Shown: positions 24,101-38,800 of the stretch, piece after piece
How positions within the stretch are numbered: position 1 is the stretch's first letter
Layout of the letters: every line of letters starts with the position of its first letter
NCBI GenBank assembly: GCA_963931865.1
Contig: OZ007505.1
Span: forward strand, 2,775,694 to 2,839,693
Source of the DNA: Axinella damicornis
Taxonomy: Eukaryota; Porifera; Demospongiae; Axinellida; Axinellidae
DNA length: 64,000 nucleotides
Direction: 5' to 3'
Made by a program: the position numbers and the translations under genes
Notes under the pieces: generated by a model
Seen by the model: the letters and a program-made list of their open reading frames with translations, nothing else
Databases searched by the model: none
Told to the model about the DNA's origin: nothing

Positions 24101-27100
24101 GTAATTTCACAGAAGATGACCAGAGTCCGGTTTTGGTGGCATTTGATCTGGATATGAACACCGGAATGATACACCTGACGTTCAATGAAACTGTCAACAC
24201 GTCATCACTTGTTGTTGAACAGATAACTCTGCAGTCTGATCTCTTTGGGACTGAGATCACAACCCAGTTTGTGTTTGATTCGTTGTCAGGTACTGGATCA
24301 AACAGCTCTGATTGGCCCACAATCACTATCATTATCGGTGAAGACGATCTCAATGAAATCAAACGGCTCTCGGACTTAGCTATATCTGCTGAGACAACCT
24401 ATCTTAACTTGACACAGTTTGCAATTGAGGATACCAGTGGTAATCTCATTGTTCCAACAGCTTTAGCCGTTATTAACTACACTGAGGATGCCACACCCCC
24501 TCAGGTGACTTCGTTCACCTTTGACCTCAACTTGGGCCAGCTGCATTTTACATTCTCAGAGACAGTGAATGTCAGTTCGCTCAACCTGACCCAAATTACA
24601 CTCCAGAGTGCTCAAGTTTCTACCAGCTCCACATACAGTGTGGAGTTGGCAGGTGGAAGGATACTAACTCCGTCTGATAACACAACAGCCAGCATAGAAC
24701 TGCTGAAGGTAGACTTAGATGCCGTGAAGGCTCTACCAATGTTAGCAACTTCCCGGTACAACACTTTCCTGTCTGTCACCTCGGACTATGTTCTAGACAT
24801 GAATAACAATCAACTGATCCCACTTCAGACTGACAGAGCTTTGATGGCTGGAATGTTTGTACCGGACACGACACGACCAGAATTAGAGAGGTTCTCTCTC
24901 GATATGAACACAGCTGTTCTGACGCTCACATTTTCAGAGACTGTAGACACAACCACATTACGCTTGCCAGAAATCATGCTCCAAAATGCGGAACTAGCCA
25001 ACAGCACATTTCTCTTCACAACCAGTACCTGGTCCGTGAATTTCAATCCAATTGTTTATGTCTTCATCAGTACAGTTGACCTCGATTTGTTGAAGAGAAA
25101 CCGCCAAATTGGAACCAGTGTCAATGATACATTTATCACAATTACAAATTCTACTATCCTGGACAACAGCGGAAATGCAGTGGTACCCATCCCTGATGGC
25201 ATGGCAATGCAGGTGGCTGTGTACACTCGTGACTCAACCTCACCAGAGTTGGAGGCTTTTAATTTGGACATAGACTCTGGCCGTCTGAATCTCTTCTATT
25301 CTGAGACCATTGATATCTTCAGCTTGGACCCAACACGGATCACTCTGCAAAGCAATCTCGCCATCTCCTCCTCTCTGCACAGCTACACATTGACTGGGGG
25401 ATACGTCATACTGGAGGATAGCACAATGGCCAATGTTGAGCTCACGGTAACTGACTTGAATGAGATCAAGCGACTGGTATACCTCGCCACATGCACAGTA
25501 GACGACACCTATCTCTCTCTCATCACGAACAATTCTCTCAGTGATGTCAGTAATATGCCCATGAGCTTGAATACCAGCAACATGACTGAAACCAGCAACA
25601 GTTCTGTGAGTGGATCCGGAATCTTTGGGAGTGGATCAGGCATTGGTGCTATACCAGAAATTTTAACCTTCTCAGCTCACATCTTTGATATGGCTGGGAA
25701 CCCAGTGGTGACGATTTCAGACGAAGCTGCTTTACGAGTAACCCAGTGTGTTGAGGACACCACCCGGCCACAGCTGGTTGCATTCACACTGAACATGCAC
25801 AATGGCACACTCATCCTCACCTTTGATGAAACCGTCAATTCGAGTTCCCTGGACGTGGTTGAAATTACATTCTACAATGACTTTGAGAACTCGACAGAGT
25901 TTTTCCAGCTAACAGCCGGGTATGCCAGTGTGCAGGACCTTGCTGGTCAAGTTGAGATTGAAGTTGTGATTTCTAACGTTGATTTGAATGAATTGAAGCG
26001 GAGAGAGAATCTAGCAACAGAAAAGAATGACAGCCAGATTTCCGTGACACGGTACCTTGTCCTGGACATGAACCAGAACCAGAATGTTGAAATACCACCT
26101 GAAAACGCCTCTATAGTTGACGTATTCATACCTGATGAAAGGCCTCCAATTCTCCTCCTCTTTGAACTCGATTTGACTCAGGAGATCGTAACTCTCAGCT
26201 TCACGGAAACTGTCAATGCAAGCTCGCTTAATGTATCAGGCATCACCATCCAGAATGAGAATCTCACATTGTACCGAACACTAGAGGAAGGGTACATTGT
26301 ACGCCCTGATGGCCCTGATCCATTCGATAATGGCCGCCCACTCTTCTCAATCCGGCTACAGCCATCTGACCTGAACGATATCAAGGGTAGACCGGGCTTC
26401 GCAACAAGCCTGAACAATACTTACCTCTCAGTTGAAAGATTCACAGTCGCTGACATGAGTGGTAACCTTGTTGAGGCAGTCTCCCCACTCGTACCACTGC
26501 AGGCGTCTGTGTTTATTGCAGACAGTGTAAGACCGGAGCTGGTGTCATTTAACCTTGATGTCGATTCTGGTGAACTCTTTCTCACATTCTCCGAGACGGT
26601 CAACGTTTCTACTCTCAATGTGTCCCAACTCACACTCCAATGTTCTGAGTACTCACCCCTTTATGATCAACTCAGTTTTACACCAGGTAACACCAGCTTT
26701 GATACATTCTCATCCAGCCCAGACCAGCCCCGGATTGTGCTTCAAATTGGTATAAATGATCTCAATGAACTGAAGAGGTTGACAAAACTGGCAGTTTCAT
26801 TCAACACCACCTTCCTGTCGCTAACCCAAGATACCATCCAGGACGTGAATGGGAATTTGGTTGTGCCTGTTGAAAATGGGAATGCAACTCAAGTCACTGT
26901 ATTCACTCCCGACACTACTGACCCTCAGTTGTTATATTTCAGCCTCAATTTGGACTCGGGGGTCTTGCAGATGACATTTGATGAAACAGTTGATTTCAGC
27001 TCACTGAATTTCACATCACTAGCAATCCAAAACTCTCAGTTTTCTGATGACATCAGTGTTCAGCTAACAGGCGGTAACATAACCAATCTGTATGACAGTA

Positions 27101-29773
27101 CAGTCGTTGGAGTGATCCTAACAATTGAGGACCAGAATGAGGTCAAGAGGATCCGCCCCCTGGCTACGTCTGCAAACAACACCTATCTTACTCTTGCTCA
27201 GGGCGGCATCTTGGACATGAGTGGAAACCCAGCTGTCACTGTGAACATCACAGATGCCCTCCAGGTATCGGTGTTCCAGGAAGATATTACTAGCCCATTG
27301 CTGGTTGCATTTGATCTGGATATGAACACTGGTTCAATCTATCTCACATTCGATGAAACGGTTGAAGCCTCATCTCTTGACGTGACGCAGATCACTCTCC
27401 AAGACGCCACTCTCACCTCTGATCTGAACAACACTTATACTCTTACTGGAGGCTACAGTTCCATGGATGACTCCACCACCCTCGTGGTCAACTTCACCTT
27501 CTTTGATCTTAACAGCATCAAGAAGATTCGGGGCCTTGCCAGTGATCTCAATGGTACAAACAGCTTCATCACCATCACCAATGTGACAATAGTGGATATG
27601 AACAATAACTCTGTTGTGGCCGTACCTGATGGTGTGGCTCTGAGGGTTAGCACCTTCACTGAAGATTCAACTCCACCAGAACTGGTGAGCTTCGATCTGG
27701 ATTTGAACACAGGCATCCTCACGCTAAATTTCTCCGAGACTGTTGATACGCTGACATTCAATGTGACACAATTCACTTTCCAAAGTTCAGAAAACGCATC
27801 CAATTCTCTCCAAATGTACTCCCTGACTGAACCAAATCTTTTGACAGGGGACGAGGTTGTTATAGCCCAGGGTTTGCTTTACATTGACTTGAACACCATC
27901 AAAAGCCTTGGGGGACTTGCCACTTCTGCTGACGACACGTACTTGTGGATTACAGAGGCGGCTATTCAAGACATGAATGCCAATCCTGTTGTGTCTATCA
28001 GCCCATACGTTGCCATTCAAGTTACTGGTTACCAAGACGATGGCACCAGACCACGTTTGGAAGCATTTGACCTTGATCTGAACCTCGGAGAATTAACACT
28101 GACATTTTCTGAGACTGTCAACGTGACCACCCTTGATGTGACTCAAATCTCACTCACAAACAATGAAGACAATAATATTACACAATCTTTCACCCTCACA
28201 AATGCCAGCTACAGCGAGAGTCCTGATTGGCCAATCATTGTGATTAAAATTGGGCCCTCAGATTTGAATGAAGTCAAACGTCTTATGTACCTTGCAACAT
28301 CGAACGATACCACCTACCTCCAACTCACGGAATACATAGTCCGAGACACAGCTGGAAACATGAATCTGCCTGTAAATGCCACACAAGTGACTCGCTTTAC
28401 TCCCGATCAAACCAGACCAGAATTGGTCTCCTTTGACCTAAACTTATCTCAGGACGTCGTGACTCTAAGATTCAGTGAAACCGTACGTGCTAGCACTCTG
28501 AACCCAACCCAACTGACCATAGTCAGCGGACCATCGGACATACTGTTCACAAGCACAAGTGCAAGTGGTAGTGGGATTGCCCCTGTCATTATTATCAACT
28601 ACACTCTGACTGGTGGTGAGAACCTCCCTCTATCTGGAGGCAGTACCGAGCTGCAACTGCGACTCACATTCGAGGATAGAAACGAGATAAAAAGACTGAT
28701 TGATCTTGCAACATCAGCTGAGACTACGTTCATCTCCATCACAGCCGATTTCATTGAAGATATGAATGCAAATCTCGTGGTGCCAATCGAGTCCCAATTT
28801 CCTCTCAATGTCACAACGTACATTCCCGATCTCACTCCTCCCAGACTGATCGGGTTTGATTTGGACATGGATGGAGCTAACCTGACACTCTATTTCACTG
28901 AAACTGTCAATGTTGACAGTTTGAACGTTTCAGCCATCACACTGCAGTCATCAGCGATGTTTTCTCTAGGACTGACAGAGTTCTACACACTGACTGATTC
29001 GCCAGAACCGTTTGGCAGCCACTCTACCTCACAAAATGGGCCCGTGGTTGTCATTGAAATTGGAGAAACAGATTTGAATTCTATTAAGTTCCTGACCCAA
29101 CTCGCCCAAGCTGAGTCCTCATCTTACCTCTCATTTTCATTGTACGCAATCCAGGATATGAATGGGAACAGCGTTGAAGCGGTTCCAGAATCATCCGCAG
29201 CCGGAGTGGATTCATATATGGCGGATGTAACTGGTCCAGTTCTACGAAGCTTCAGTCTGAATTTGACATCAGAAAGACTAGTCCTGACATTTGACGAAAC
29301 TATCGACTTTTCTGCCATCCAATCGGATCTGATCACCATTCAGAATGCCGAACCACCAACGTCCTACTACCGTCTCTCACAAGCTGTCCCCATCGGTGAA
29401 AACTCACCCATTCTGGTTCTGAATCTCACTGCAACACAGCTGGATTTGAACCAAATCAAGCTCCGTGACAACCTGGCCACTGACCTGAACAGTACGTTCA
29501 TCTCGCTGATGCCAGGTACCATATTTGATCTGGCTCTGCTTGCTAATCCAATTCTTGATGTGGTCCGGATCGCTGATGTATTCTACCCGGATGTGATTCA
29601 ACCTGAGATTGTGTCATTTGATGTGAACGTCAATGATAGCACGCTTACACTGGTGTTTAGCGAGGTGGTAAACGCATCATCGCTGGATCCCACTGCAGTA
29701 CGGCTGCAGAATGACAGTAACCTTACCATGTCCTATGTGGATCTCACTGGTGAGTGTGTGTGTGTGTGTGTGT

Positions 29774-29810
<37 letters not shown>

Positions 29811-29847
29811 ATTGTGGTAATTGTTTGTGTGTGAATGGGTATGGATG

Positions 29848-29881
<34 letters not shown>

Positions 29882-32800
29882 GGGGGGGGAGAGGAGTATG
29901 TACGTACGTACGTACATACATGGAGGACGTGTGTTATGTAGAGAGAATACAACCAACCGTTGTGTAAACTTTACCTTTGTCCCTCATAGGTGGCTCCACA
30001 CAGAGCCCCAACGGTCTAATGGTTGTCATAGTGATGACTAGAGATGATCTCAATCGAATCAAGAGGATAGAAAACCTCCTCATTAGTTCCGATACCTCCT
30101 ACCTCAGCATCCAATCAAATCTCATCCGAGACATGAACAATAACCCTGTCGTACCGATATCCACAACGGACGCTCTGCAGATCTCCACCTTCTCCAACGA
30201 CACCACTCAGCCACAAATCGTTGGTTTTGATCTGGACATGAATCGAGGCATTCTCTCAGTATACTTCTTGGAAACCATCAACATATTCTCAGTAAACTAC
30301 TCCTGCATTACACTAAGCTCAGAATTCAATGGTGCTGTAAGCTACACACTAACTGGAGGCTCTCTTTTACAGCCAGTCTCACGAGGAGAGTTCAGTTTTA
30401 GTGGGCTGGACGCAGCGAGCGCATCAAGTGGTTCTGCCATGTTCAGTGGCAGTGGAAATGCTACTACTGGTGGTGGTGCGTCAGACGTCTTGGTCCCCGA
30501 GCTAGGATCCAGCGAGCTGATAGATGAGTTTGTTGTCATAACCAATGCTCAAGCCATGCAGGATACCACTGCCCTCTTCATCAACTTCACTCTGAATGAT
30601 TTAAACATTCTGAAGGCTCTGCGAATTGCCGAAGACATGCTAACATCCTGGCTCTTTGTAGAGCCCTGTGCAATTGTAGACCAGACAAACCTCCAAGTTA
30701 TGCCACTAACAAGTGGCATCAATGCCCAAAATGTTCGTTTCTATACCCCAGACACGACTCCACCTATTCTGCAAGAGTTTGACCTCGATATGAACACCGG
30801 AATCCTTGTGCTGCGGTTCTCAGAGACTGTTTCTGGTCCATTCCTGGACGTGGCACAGATAACACTCCAAGGCAGAGAGGATTCGAGTCTGGACCCAAAT
30901 CTGATGCACACCCTTGCATTGGACACTTATGTCCCAGGTACTGATAGTACACCAGGGCTTTCACCGCAAGTTGCCATTCAGATCAAGACCCTTGACTTGA
31001 ATGAGGTCAAACGGCTGACACAGCTGGCGACATCCCGTCGGGATACCTTCATCTCAATCACATCAGAAACAATCAGAGACACAAAAGACAACAGTGTTGT
31101 CCCAATTCCTGCCACACGTGCCCTCCAAATAACCTCCTATGTTGCAGATTCAACCTCACCCCAACTTGTGCGGTTCGACCTTGATTTGAACACCAATGTC
31201 CTGACTCTGACTTTTGATGAAACTGTGAGTGGGTCGACACTGGATGAGATGGAGATCATTTTGCAGGAATTTCAGGGCATCATGGAAGGAGATCAGTACT
31301 ACCAGCTAGCTGGAAGTCCACACGACACTTTTGAGTCAACCGTTTTGAGAGTGTACCTTTCGTTTGAGGATCGAAACGAAATCAAGCAGCTGAGAGACTT
31401 AGCCACACGTCGCCGTGACACTTGGATAATATTTTCAGAGAGCTTGGTGAACGATACAAGCGGCAATCAGGTTATACCGATCTCAAATGGATCAGAGATA
31501 TTCAACCGTGTCGGTGTCTTTACCCCTGATGTGACACGCCCAGAGCTGTGGAACTTTACCCTCAATTTGACATCTGAGATCCTGAGTCTTTACTTCTCGG
31601 AAACTGTCGATGTGACCACGCTAAACTTGTCCCGGATAGTGTTCCAGAATGATTCAGTTCTGCAAAGGTACCACCGACTAACTGGTGGTGATATTTTGTC
31701 AGGTGACAGTGCCTTCATTGACATTAGACTCTCAACTGAAGATCTGAATGACATCAAGCGATTTAGAGACTTGGTAACCAATAGCAACAATACCCTTTTA
31801 TCAATCTCAAGTGACTTTATCCGGGACATGAATTCAAACTTCATAGTAGAAATCAGTTCCACCAATGCACTAGAGCTCACACAGTTCTTTGAAGATATCG
31901 TAGCTCCTGAGTTAGCCGCCTTTGATCTGGACCTGACCTCAGAAGTTCTCTATCTGTTCTTTACTGAGACAGTGGATCCCACCACACTGACCATCGAAGA
32001 TATAACCCTCCAGCAAAATGCCTCGGTTGATGTCAACTCTACTCTTGAGACGTACTCACTAACAGGCGGCATGATTTTAATGCAGTTCGACCCGCTGGTG
32101 ACGATCCAACTGACTGACTATGATCTCAACAACATAAAGAGACTCTTCCGCCTGGCAACTACCATTCAGGACACGTACGTCTCTTTCCCTGCATCACTGG
32201 TAACAGACATGAACAACAACTCTGTTGTGGCCATATCACCCCTTAGTGCACAGCCAGTTCGGGTGTACACTGCCGATGTTGTCCCTCCTGTACTGACAGG
32301 ATTCTCACTTGATTTTGACGCTGAGCAGCTACTACTGAACTTCTCTGAAACGGTAAATGTTGATACTTTCGATCTCTCAAACGTTTTCATCCAGGGGTCA
32401 CGTTCTGAACAGTTTCCTGCCGTGAGGTTAACCACTGGGAATATCTCTGCAATGAATGACACTATGATTGAAGTGAGACTGGCACGCTTCGATTTAAACA
32501 ACCTAAAACGCCACACTGGAGTCGCCATAAGCCAGGACACAACCAACATTGCCTTCCCGTTGCCAATACTCGAGGACATGGCCAGAAACCCCATTACTAC
32601 CATCCCAAGAACCGGTGCCCTCCAAGCAGTTAGCTACGGTCGTGATTCCATTCCACCTATCCTGGAATCCTTTGACATGGACTTGAACCAAGGAAGGTTT
32701 ACCCTCTACTTTAACGAGACTGTCAATATTTCATCACTGGTCCTAACTGAGATCACCTTCCAGTCTGTAGAGAACCAGTCAAACATCTCGGATATAGAGT

Positions 32801-35800
32801 TTGAAACACTCACCCTAAGCGGAGGCTTCCTAATGGAATCAAGGGACGAGCCGACTCTAAACATCCATTTCACCACTGATGAATTAAATATCATCAAGAG
32901 AAGGGCAATCTGTCGCTCGCCTCTTGACTGCTACATCTCACTCCCCAACTCCACCGTGCTTGACATGAACTCTAACCCCCTGGTACCCATCTCGGAATTC
33001 CAGGCCATGCCAGTCGCCAACTACACATTCGATGTGGTACCTCCAAGGCTTGTAAGATTCCTGGAACTGGATTTGAACAATGGCACAGTAACCTTTGAAT
33101 TTGATGAAACTGTGAACGTTAATTCGTTCAATTTCACTGGCATCACCCTGCAGAGCTTCTTCCGCAACCCGCAAGTGACGCTGACACTGCGTGGAGGGTA
33201 CACTACCTCGGACAATGAGACAGTAGTTGTCGTCCATTTGCTCACAGAGGATTGGATACTCCTGCAGCAGGAGGATCGTGTGTGCTCCAATATCAACAAC
33301 TGCTGGGTTACCATGGTAACAGACACTATTGAAGACATGAATGGGAATCAACTTAGCCCAGTATCGGATGGAGAAGCTCTCGATGTGTTGGACTTTGTGG
33401 ACGATACACTACCACCATACCTCACGTCCTATTCCCTGGATATGGACAATGGTGTACTTGCTCTAACCTTCAGTGAGCCCATGAGGACTAGTACCCTCAA
33501 TCCAATGGGGATCTTCATTCAGCCTGCCCCAACTGCCACCGAATACGTCCAACTTATTGAAGCCACCACTAGCAGCTCAAATGGCTTAGAAGTTGTGATT
33601 GTACTATCAGATACTGACACAACTCGTATCAGGGTCACCGAGTTTGCAAAATCTCTCAACGATACCTACTTGCGATTGGAGAGCAGAGCCATTTCAGATG
33701 TAGCTGTCAGGTATCCAAACCGTGTCGTAGCCATACCAAATGGTGAAGCCATGCAGGTCTCTGTGTATGTGCCAGACACGACTAAACCTTACCTGGTCAA
33801 TTTCACAGTTGATCTCTCTGCGGAAAGCATCACTCTGAATTTCAGTGAACCGATTAGGCCGTCCACTCTCGATGTGACCCAGATAGCACTTGCTTCTGCT
33901 CCTATATCCAGCCCATTTGCCATCATTGAGATGTTTGCACTCAGTGCAGGAACCGTTACCAGGGATACAGCCTTTGATGGTACGTTTGTCGTTTCAGTCA
34001 CCGTGACCAGGCAGGCAAACCTGATGCTGAAGCTGAGCACTTTCCTCGGGAACGGACCAGAGACTACCTTCATCACTTTGTCCGGGGCCACCATCACTGA
34101 TATGGCAGGGAACTATGAAGTGGCTATTCCACTTGACAATGCCACCCAGTCTTCAGCAGTCACCTCAGACCAAACCAAGGCCACCCTAGAGAGCTTCCAT
34201 CTGGATATGAACCTTGGACAGTTGTATCTTTCTTTCACTGATATTGTTGTCCCATCCTCTCTCCGACCAATGTCTGTGACAATTCAGGATGGCAGAACAG
34301 CCCAAACTTCTATCACTCTGACTGGTGTTAGTAGTTCTGTGAGCCCAGAAGGTTACGTGGTGGTCGTACGGTTAGGAAGGGAGGATTTGAATGCTCTCAA
34401 GTACGATACTTCCCTGGCAACCAGTGTCAACGATACGTACCTCACGGTGGCTGCAGATGTCGTGAGAGACTTGCAGTCTAATGACATCATCCCCATCACC
34501 AATGACAACGGTATCCAAGCAACCTCTTACATTTCTGACGCTACCAGACCTTTATTGGAGGGTTTTACCCTTGATCTAAACTCCGGAGAATTGGTATTGA
34601 ACTTCTCTGAAACTGTCAATGTTGGGAGTCTTGACGAGTCTGGCCTTGTGCTCCAGAGTGAACCAGCTGCTAATCTGTCGGATGTTACTTACGTGAGGAT
34701 TACAGCTGTACCCCCATATCCCATTGGGTCACAGTCCTTCGGTGACAATGGATCGTCAATCGTGGTCAGACTGGGGTCACGTGATCTGAACGAGCTAAAG
34801 CGATTGGCCAATTTGGGCACGAAACTTAGCAACACGTTTGTCTCCATTGAGAACGACACCATTGTGGACATGGTGAATTTTGGCAATGCGGAGACGCTTC
34901 CTCAAGATGCTATTACAGTCAGCACTGTGTACCCTGACCTCACCAAGCCAGAACTCGTAAGCTACAGTTTGAACATGACTGAGGGTAGACTCTATCTCAC
35001 ATTCTCCGAGACAGTTAATACAAGCACTTTGAACGTTAATGGAATTGTAGTTCAGAACTCCAGCAGAGCCTACTTCCCACGTGTGTACCTGAGGTCCCGT
35101 GCGGGGTCCGGAACTTGGAGTGTGAATGGAATTGAAGTTGTTGTGAACATTGGCCGGGATGATCTGAATGATATCAAACGTGATCGCTACCTAGCAACAT
35201 CACGAAATGACACCTTCCTCTTCCTAGAGGATTACGTCATTGAAGACATGTCCGGCAACCTGAATGTGCCCATCTACAATCCCTTTGCACTCCAAGCTAC
35301 CAACTATTTTGCAGACTTCAGGGCTCCATTTCTACTCTCATTTGACCTCAATCTCAATCTTGGCTGGCTAATCCTCACATTTGATGAAACTGTGGAGACC
35401 TCAAGCCTGCAGGTCAGAGAAATTTTGCTACACAATGTGGAAAGCATCACTGAAAGGGAAGGCTCCTCACTTGGTATGTCAGCATTGGGAAGTGGGAGTG
35501 GTCTTAATATAGCACTGGGATCAGCAAGCGGCACTAGTACTAGTGGGAGTGGCATTCTGAGTAACGAGGCACTTGAGGTAGCAATTGAAAGGAGGCAGTT
35601 AGTTCCTGGCGAGCTGCCGCTGTACACCCTCACATTTTCAGGTGACGATCCCATCGTTGTGATAACTCTCGGGGAGTTGGATTTGAATGAAATCAAGCGT
35701 CTCACGGACCTAGCAACTAACGTTTCTAACACATTTGTTAGTTTCACTTCTGCTACAGTGCAAGACATGAATGGTAACTACGTAACAGCTGTCAGCTCTG

Positions 35801-38800
35801 AGTCTGCCATCATGGTAACCAACCTCATCCTGGATGGCAATCCACCTTCCCTGAGGAGGTACAATCTGGATATGGACACGGGACGGATTGCACTCACTTT
35901 CAATGAAACTGTGAATGCAGAGAGCACTAATCCCACTGCAATAGTATTCCAGAATGGACCATCTCCCTCTAACTCCCACCGGCTAACAGCCGGTAGCATT
36001 CTGTCCAATGATTCCACGGAGATTGTCGTGCAGATTGACACTAGAGACTTGAATACCATCAAAGCCTTCACAGATTTAGCCACTTCCAGGCAGAACACTT
36101 ACCTACGGTTCTTGCAAGCTGGCATTCTGGACATGTTTGGTAACCCCATACCGGCAGTCGCGCTCCCAGACGCAACCCAAGTCACCAACTTCACTGAAGA
36201 CGTCACTCCTCCAAGGCTGGTCTCATTTGACCTTGACATGAACCTGACCGAGATGGTGCTTGAGTTTGATGAAACCGTCAATACTACCTCTCTGAACGTA
36301 CACGGGATTATCCTGCAGCAGAACAATGACTCTCTGGGAGAATTTTATGTTTTGGCTCCTCCCTCTGGAACGAGTGATCCCGATTCAACGACCTTTACTG
36401 TTCAGTTATCTCGGGAAGATGCCAATGAGATTAAGAGGTTAACGTCCCTGGCGTCTGACGCTTCAAACACCTTTGTTGCTGTTCGTAACTACACCATTGC
36501 AGACATGAATGGTAACTACGTTGTTGATGTCCCAATCACTAATGCACTGGCAGTAACCAGCTACACATTTGACGAGAAATCACCCATTTTGGAGGCATTC
36601 CATCTTGACTTGAACTCCAACCAACTCATCCTCAGTTTTGATGAAACTGTCTACGCTAGCTCGCTGCAATTTTCATCCATCACTCTCCATTCCAGTACAA
36701 CCATCGCAGAATCCAACTTCACTGTTACTCTCAATGGTGGCACTGTTGTGAGTGACAATAGTCACATTGTGTATGCATTAACGTTGACTTCTGACATCAA
36801 CCTCGTGAAGCTGTACCCAGACTTTGGAACCGAAGTCTCCAACACCTACCTCACCATACGGGATTCCGCCATCATGGACTTAAGTCAACGTCCCAACTAC
36901 CTGTTCAGTACCACTCTGCAGGCAAACATGGTAGTGCCTGATGAAGCACAGCCCCAGCTGCGAATGTTTACAGTTGATCTGAATGCCGGACAGCTGCTGC
37001 TGTACTTCAATGAACCAGTGAATGCGAGTACATTCCTGCCACGTGGACTGACGGTGCAGAGTGCACGGAGGTCCAGAACTGGAGTGCGGCTTACAAACAG
37101 TTTCACAAACTCGAGTGACGGACTTGCAATTATTGTGCAGCTTTCTGACGAAGATTTGAACGAAATCAAACGTGTTGATGCCCTGTTAGTGAGCCAAGAA
37201 ACTTCCTATGTGACCATCACCACTGATCTGATACAAGATATGAGTGGAAACCCGGTGGTGCCCATTGGCAATGGTCAAGCTCTCTCAGCTATGGCCTATG
37301 TTGAAGATATGGGCAAACCCTATGTGACATCGTACCAGCTGGATATGGACGCCGGTTACATCGTGATATCGTTTTCTGAGACTGTGAATGTATCGACCTT
37401 CCTGTGTACTGAACTCACGTTTGCTTCCAGTGTGGACTGCAATGTCAGCCACACGCTGAACGGTTGTGTCATTGACACTCGGAATGTGAGTAGAGAGAGC
37501 GAGGACGTGGGCACCAGTGGAAGTGGAAGCGGGGACTACGGAAGTGCTCCAAAGTGGATCACACCGCACCACTACGACACTTCTGTGTCATTCTGGATCA
37601 CACTGGATGACTTGAATCAGCTCAAGGGACTTGAGATTGCTGCCACCGCCTTCACGACGTTCCTCTCATACACAGCCAACACAATTCTGGACCAGAACAA
37701 CCTGACCTTACTCGAGAGGAACTGCACAACATTGGGACTTCCCATCAGTTCTGACCAGTACACTCCCGATACCACCCCACCAGCAGTAGTCAGTTTCAAC
37801 CTCTCAGTAGATACAGGCAAACTAGTGATAAGCTTTACAGAAACGGTCCGACCTTCAACGCTACAGGTGCACCGCCTGACCCTGCAGAGTACAGCTTCGA
37901 TCGAAAATAGCACCCAAATGTACACTCTAGGTATGGACCGTTCCACTCGCACCTTTGATGGCCCCACAGCTGTCCTCACTGTGTACATAGCCCCGGGTGA
38001 TTTGAACAGGATCAAGTTCCTCACTGGACTGGCCACATCCAATGACACCACTCACCTCTCTGCCACCCCAGACACCATCATGGACATGAAAGGAATTGAG
38101 CTGGTCCCTGTGAGCTCTTTTGAAGCTCTCCCAGTTACGACCTTTGAATCTGACAACACCTCTCCAGTGCTGGTGAGCTATGTGCTCGATTTGGACCTCG
38201 GGCTGGTGCACTTGACTTTTGATGAAACTGTAAACATTGAGACACTCAATTTCACAAAGCTTACCTTCCAAGCTGTGCAAGATCTGAGGGTCTTTGATGC
38301 CCCAAATGTCCCAACTGGTCCTAATTCCACCAACACTACAAATACCACATTTTCAGGCAGTGGTACTATGCTGGATATTCTAGACCTGTCGGTGTACAAC
38401 GCTTGCAGGATACTGCTATTTCAGCTGACCAATGGATACGTGCTGAGCACTGAGAATGACCCTGAGCTCACTTTCAACATCACTTGGGATGATTTGAATG
38501 ACATCAAGCGGGAGCCTTGCCTGGCTACTTCACAAGAGAGCAGCTATCTTAGCTTTGCTGAGAGTGCTATTCTTGACATGAACGACAACGGAATTGCAGC
38601 TGTTGATCAGAACTCTGGGATCATCGTGTCACAGTTCATCGCTGATGACACTAACCCTAACCTGATTGCATTTGATCTCAATCTTACTTCTGAAATTTTG
38701 ACCCTGTCCTTTGATGAGACAGTGAACGCTTCGAGCTTTGATCCAACACAGATCACATTTATAGCTGGTCCAATCATGTTAGTATCAGTCAATATATCAT

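Noticed and set aside
29677..29956. Thr-His rich frames on the minus strand and Val-Cys runs on the plus strand
   Set aside because: Products of (GT)n/(CA)n repeats in an intron; the splice sites on both sides restore the repeat protein exactly.
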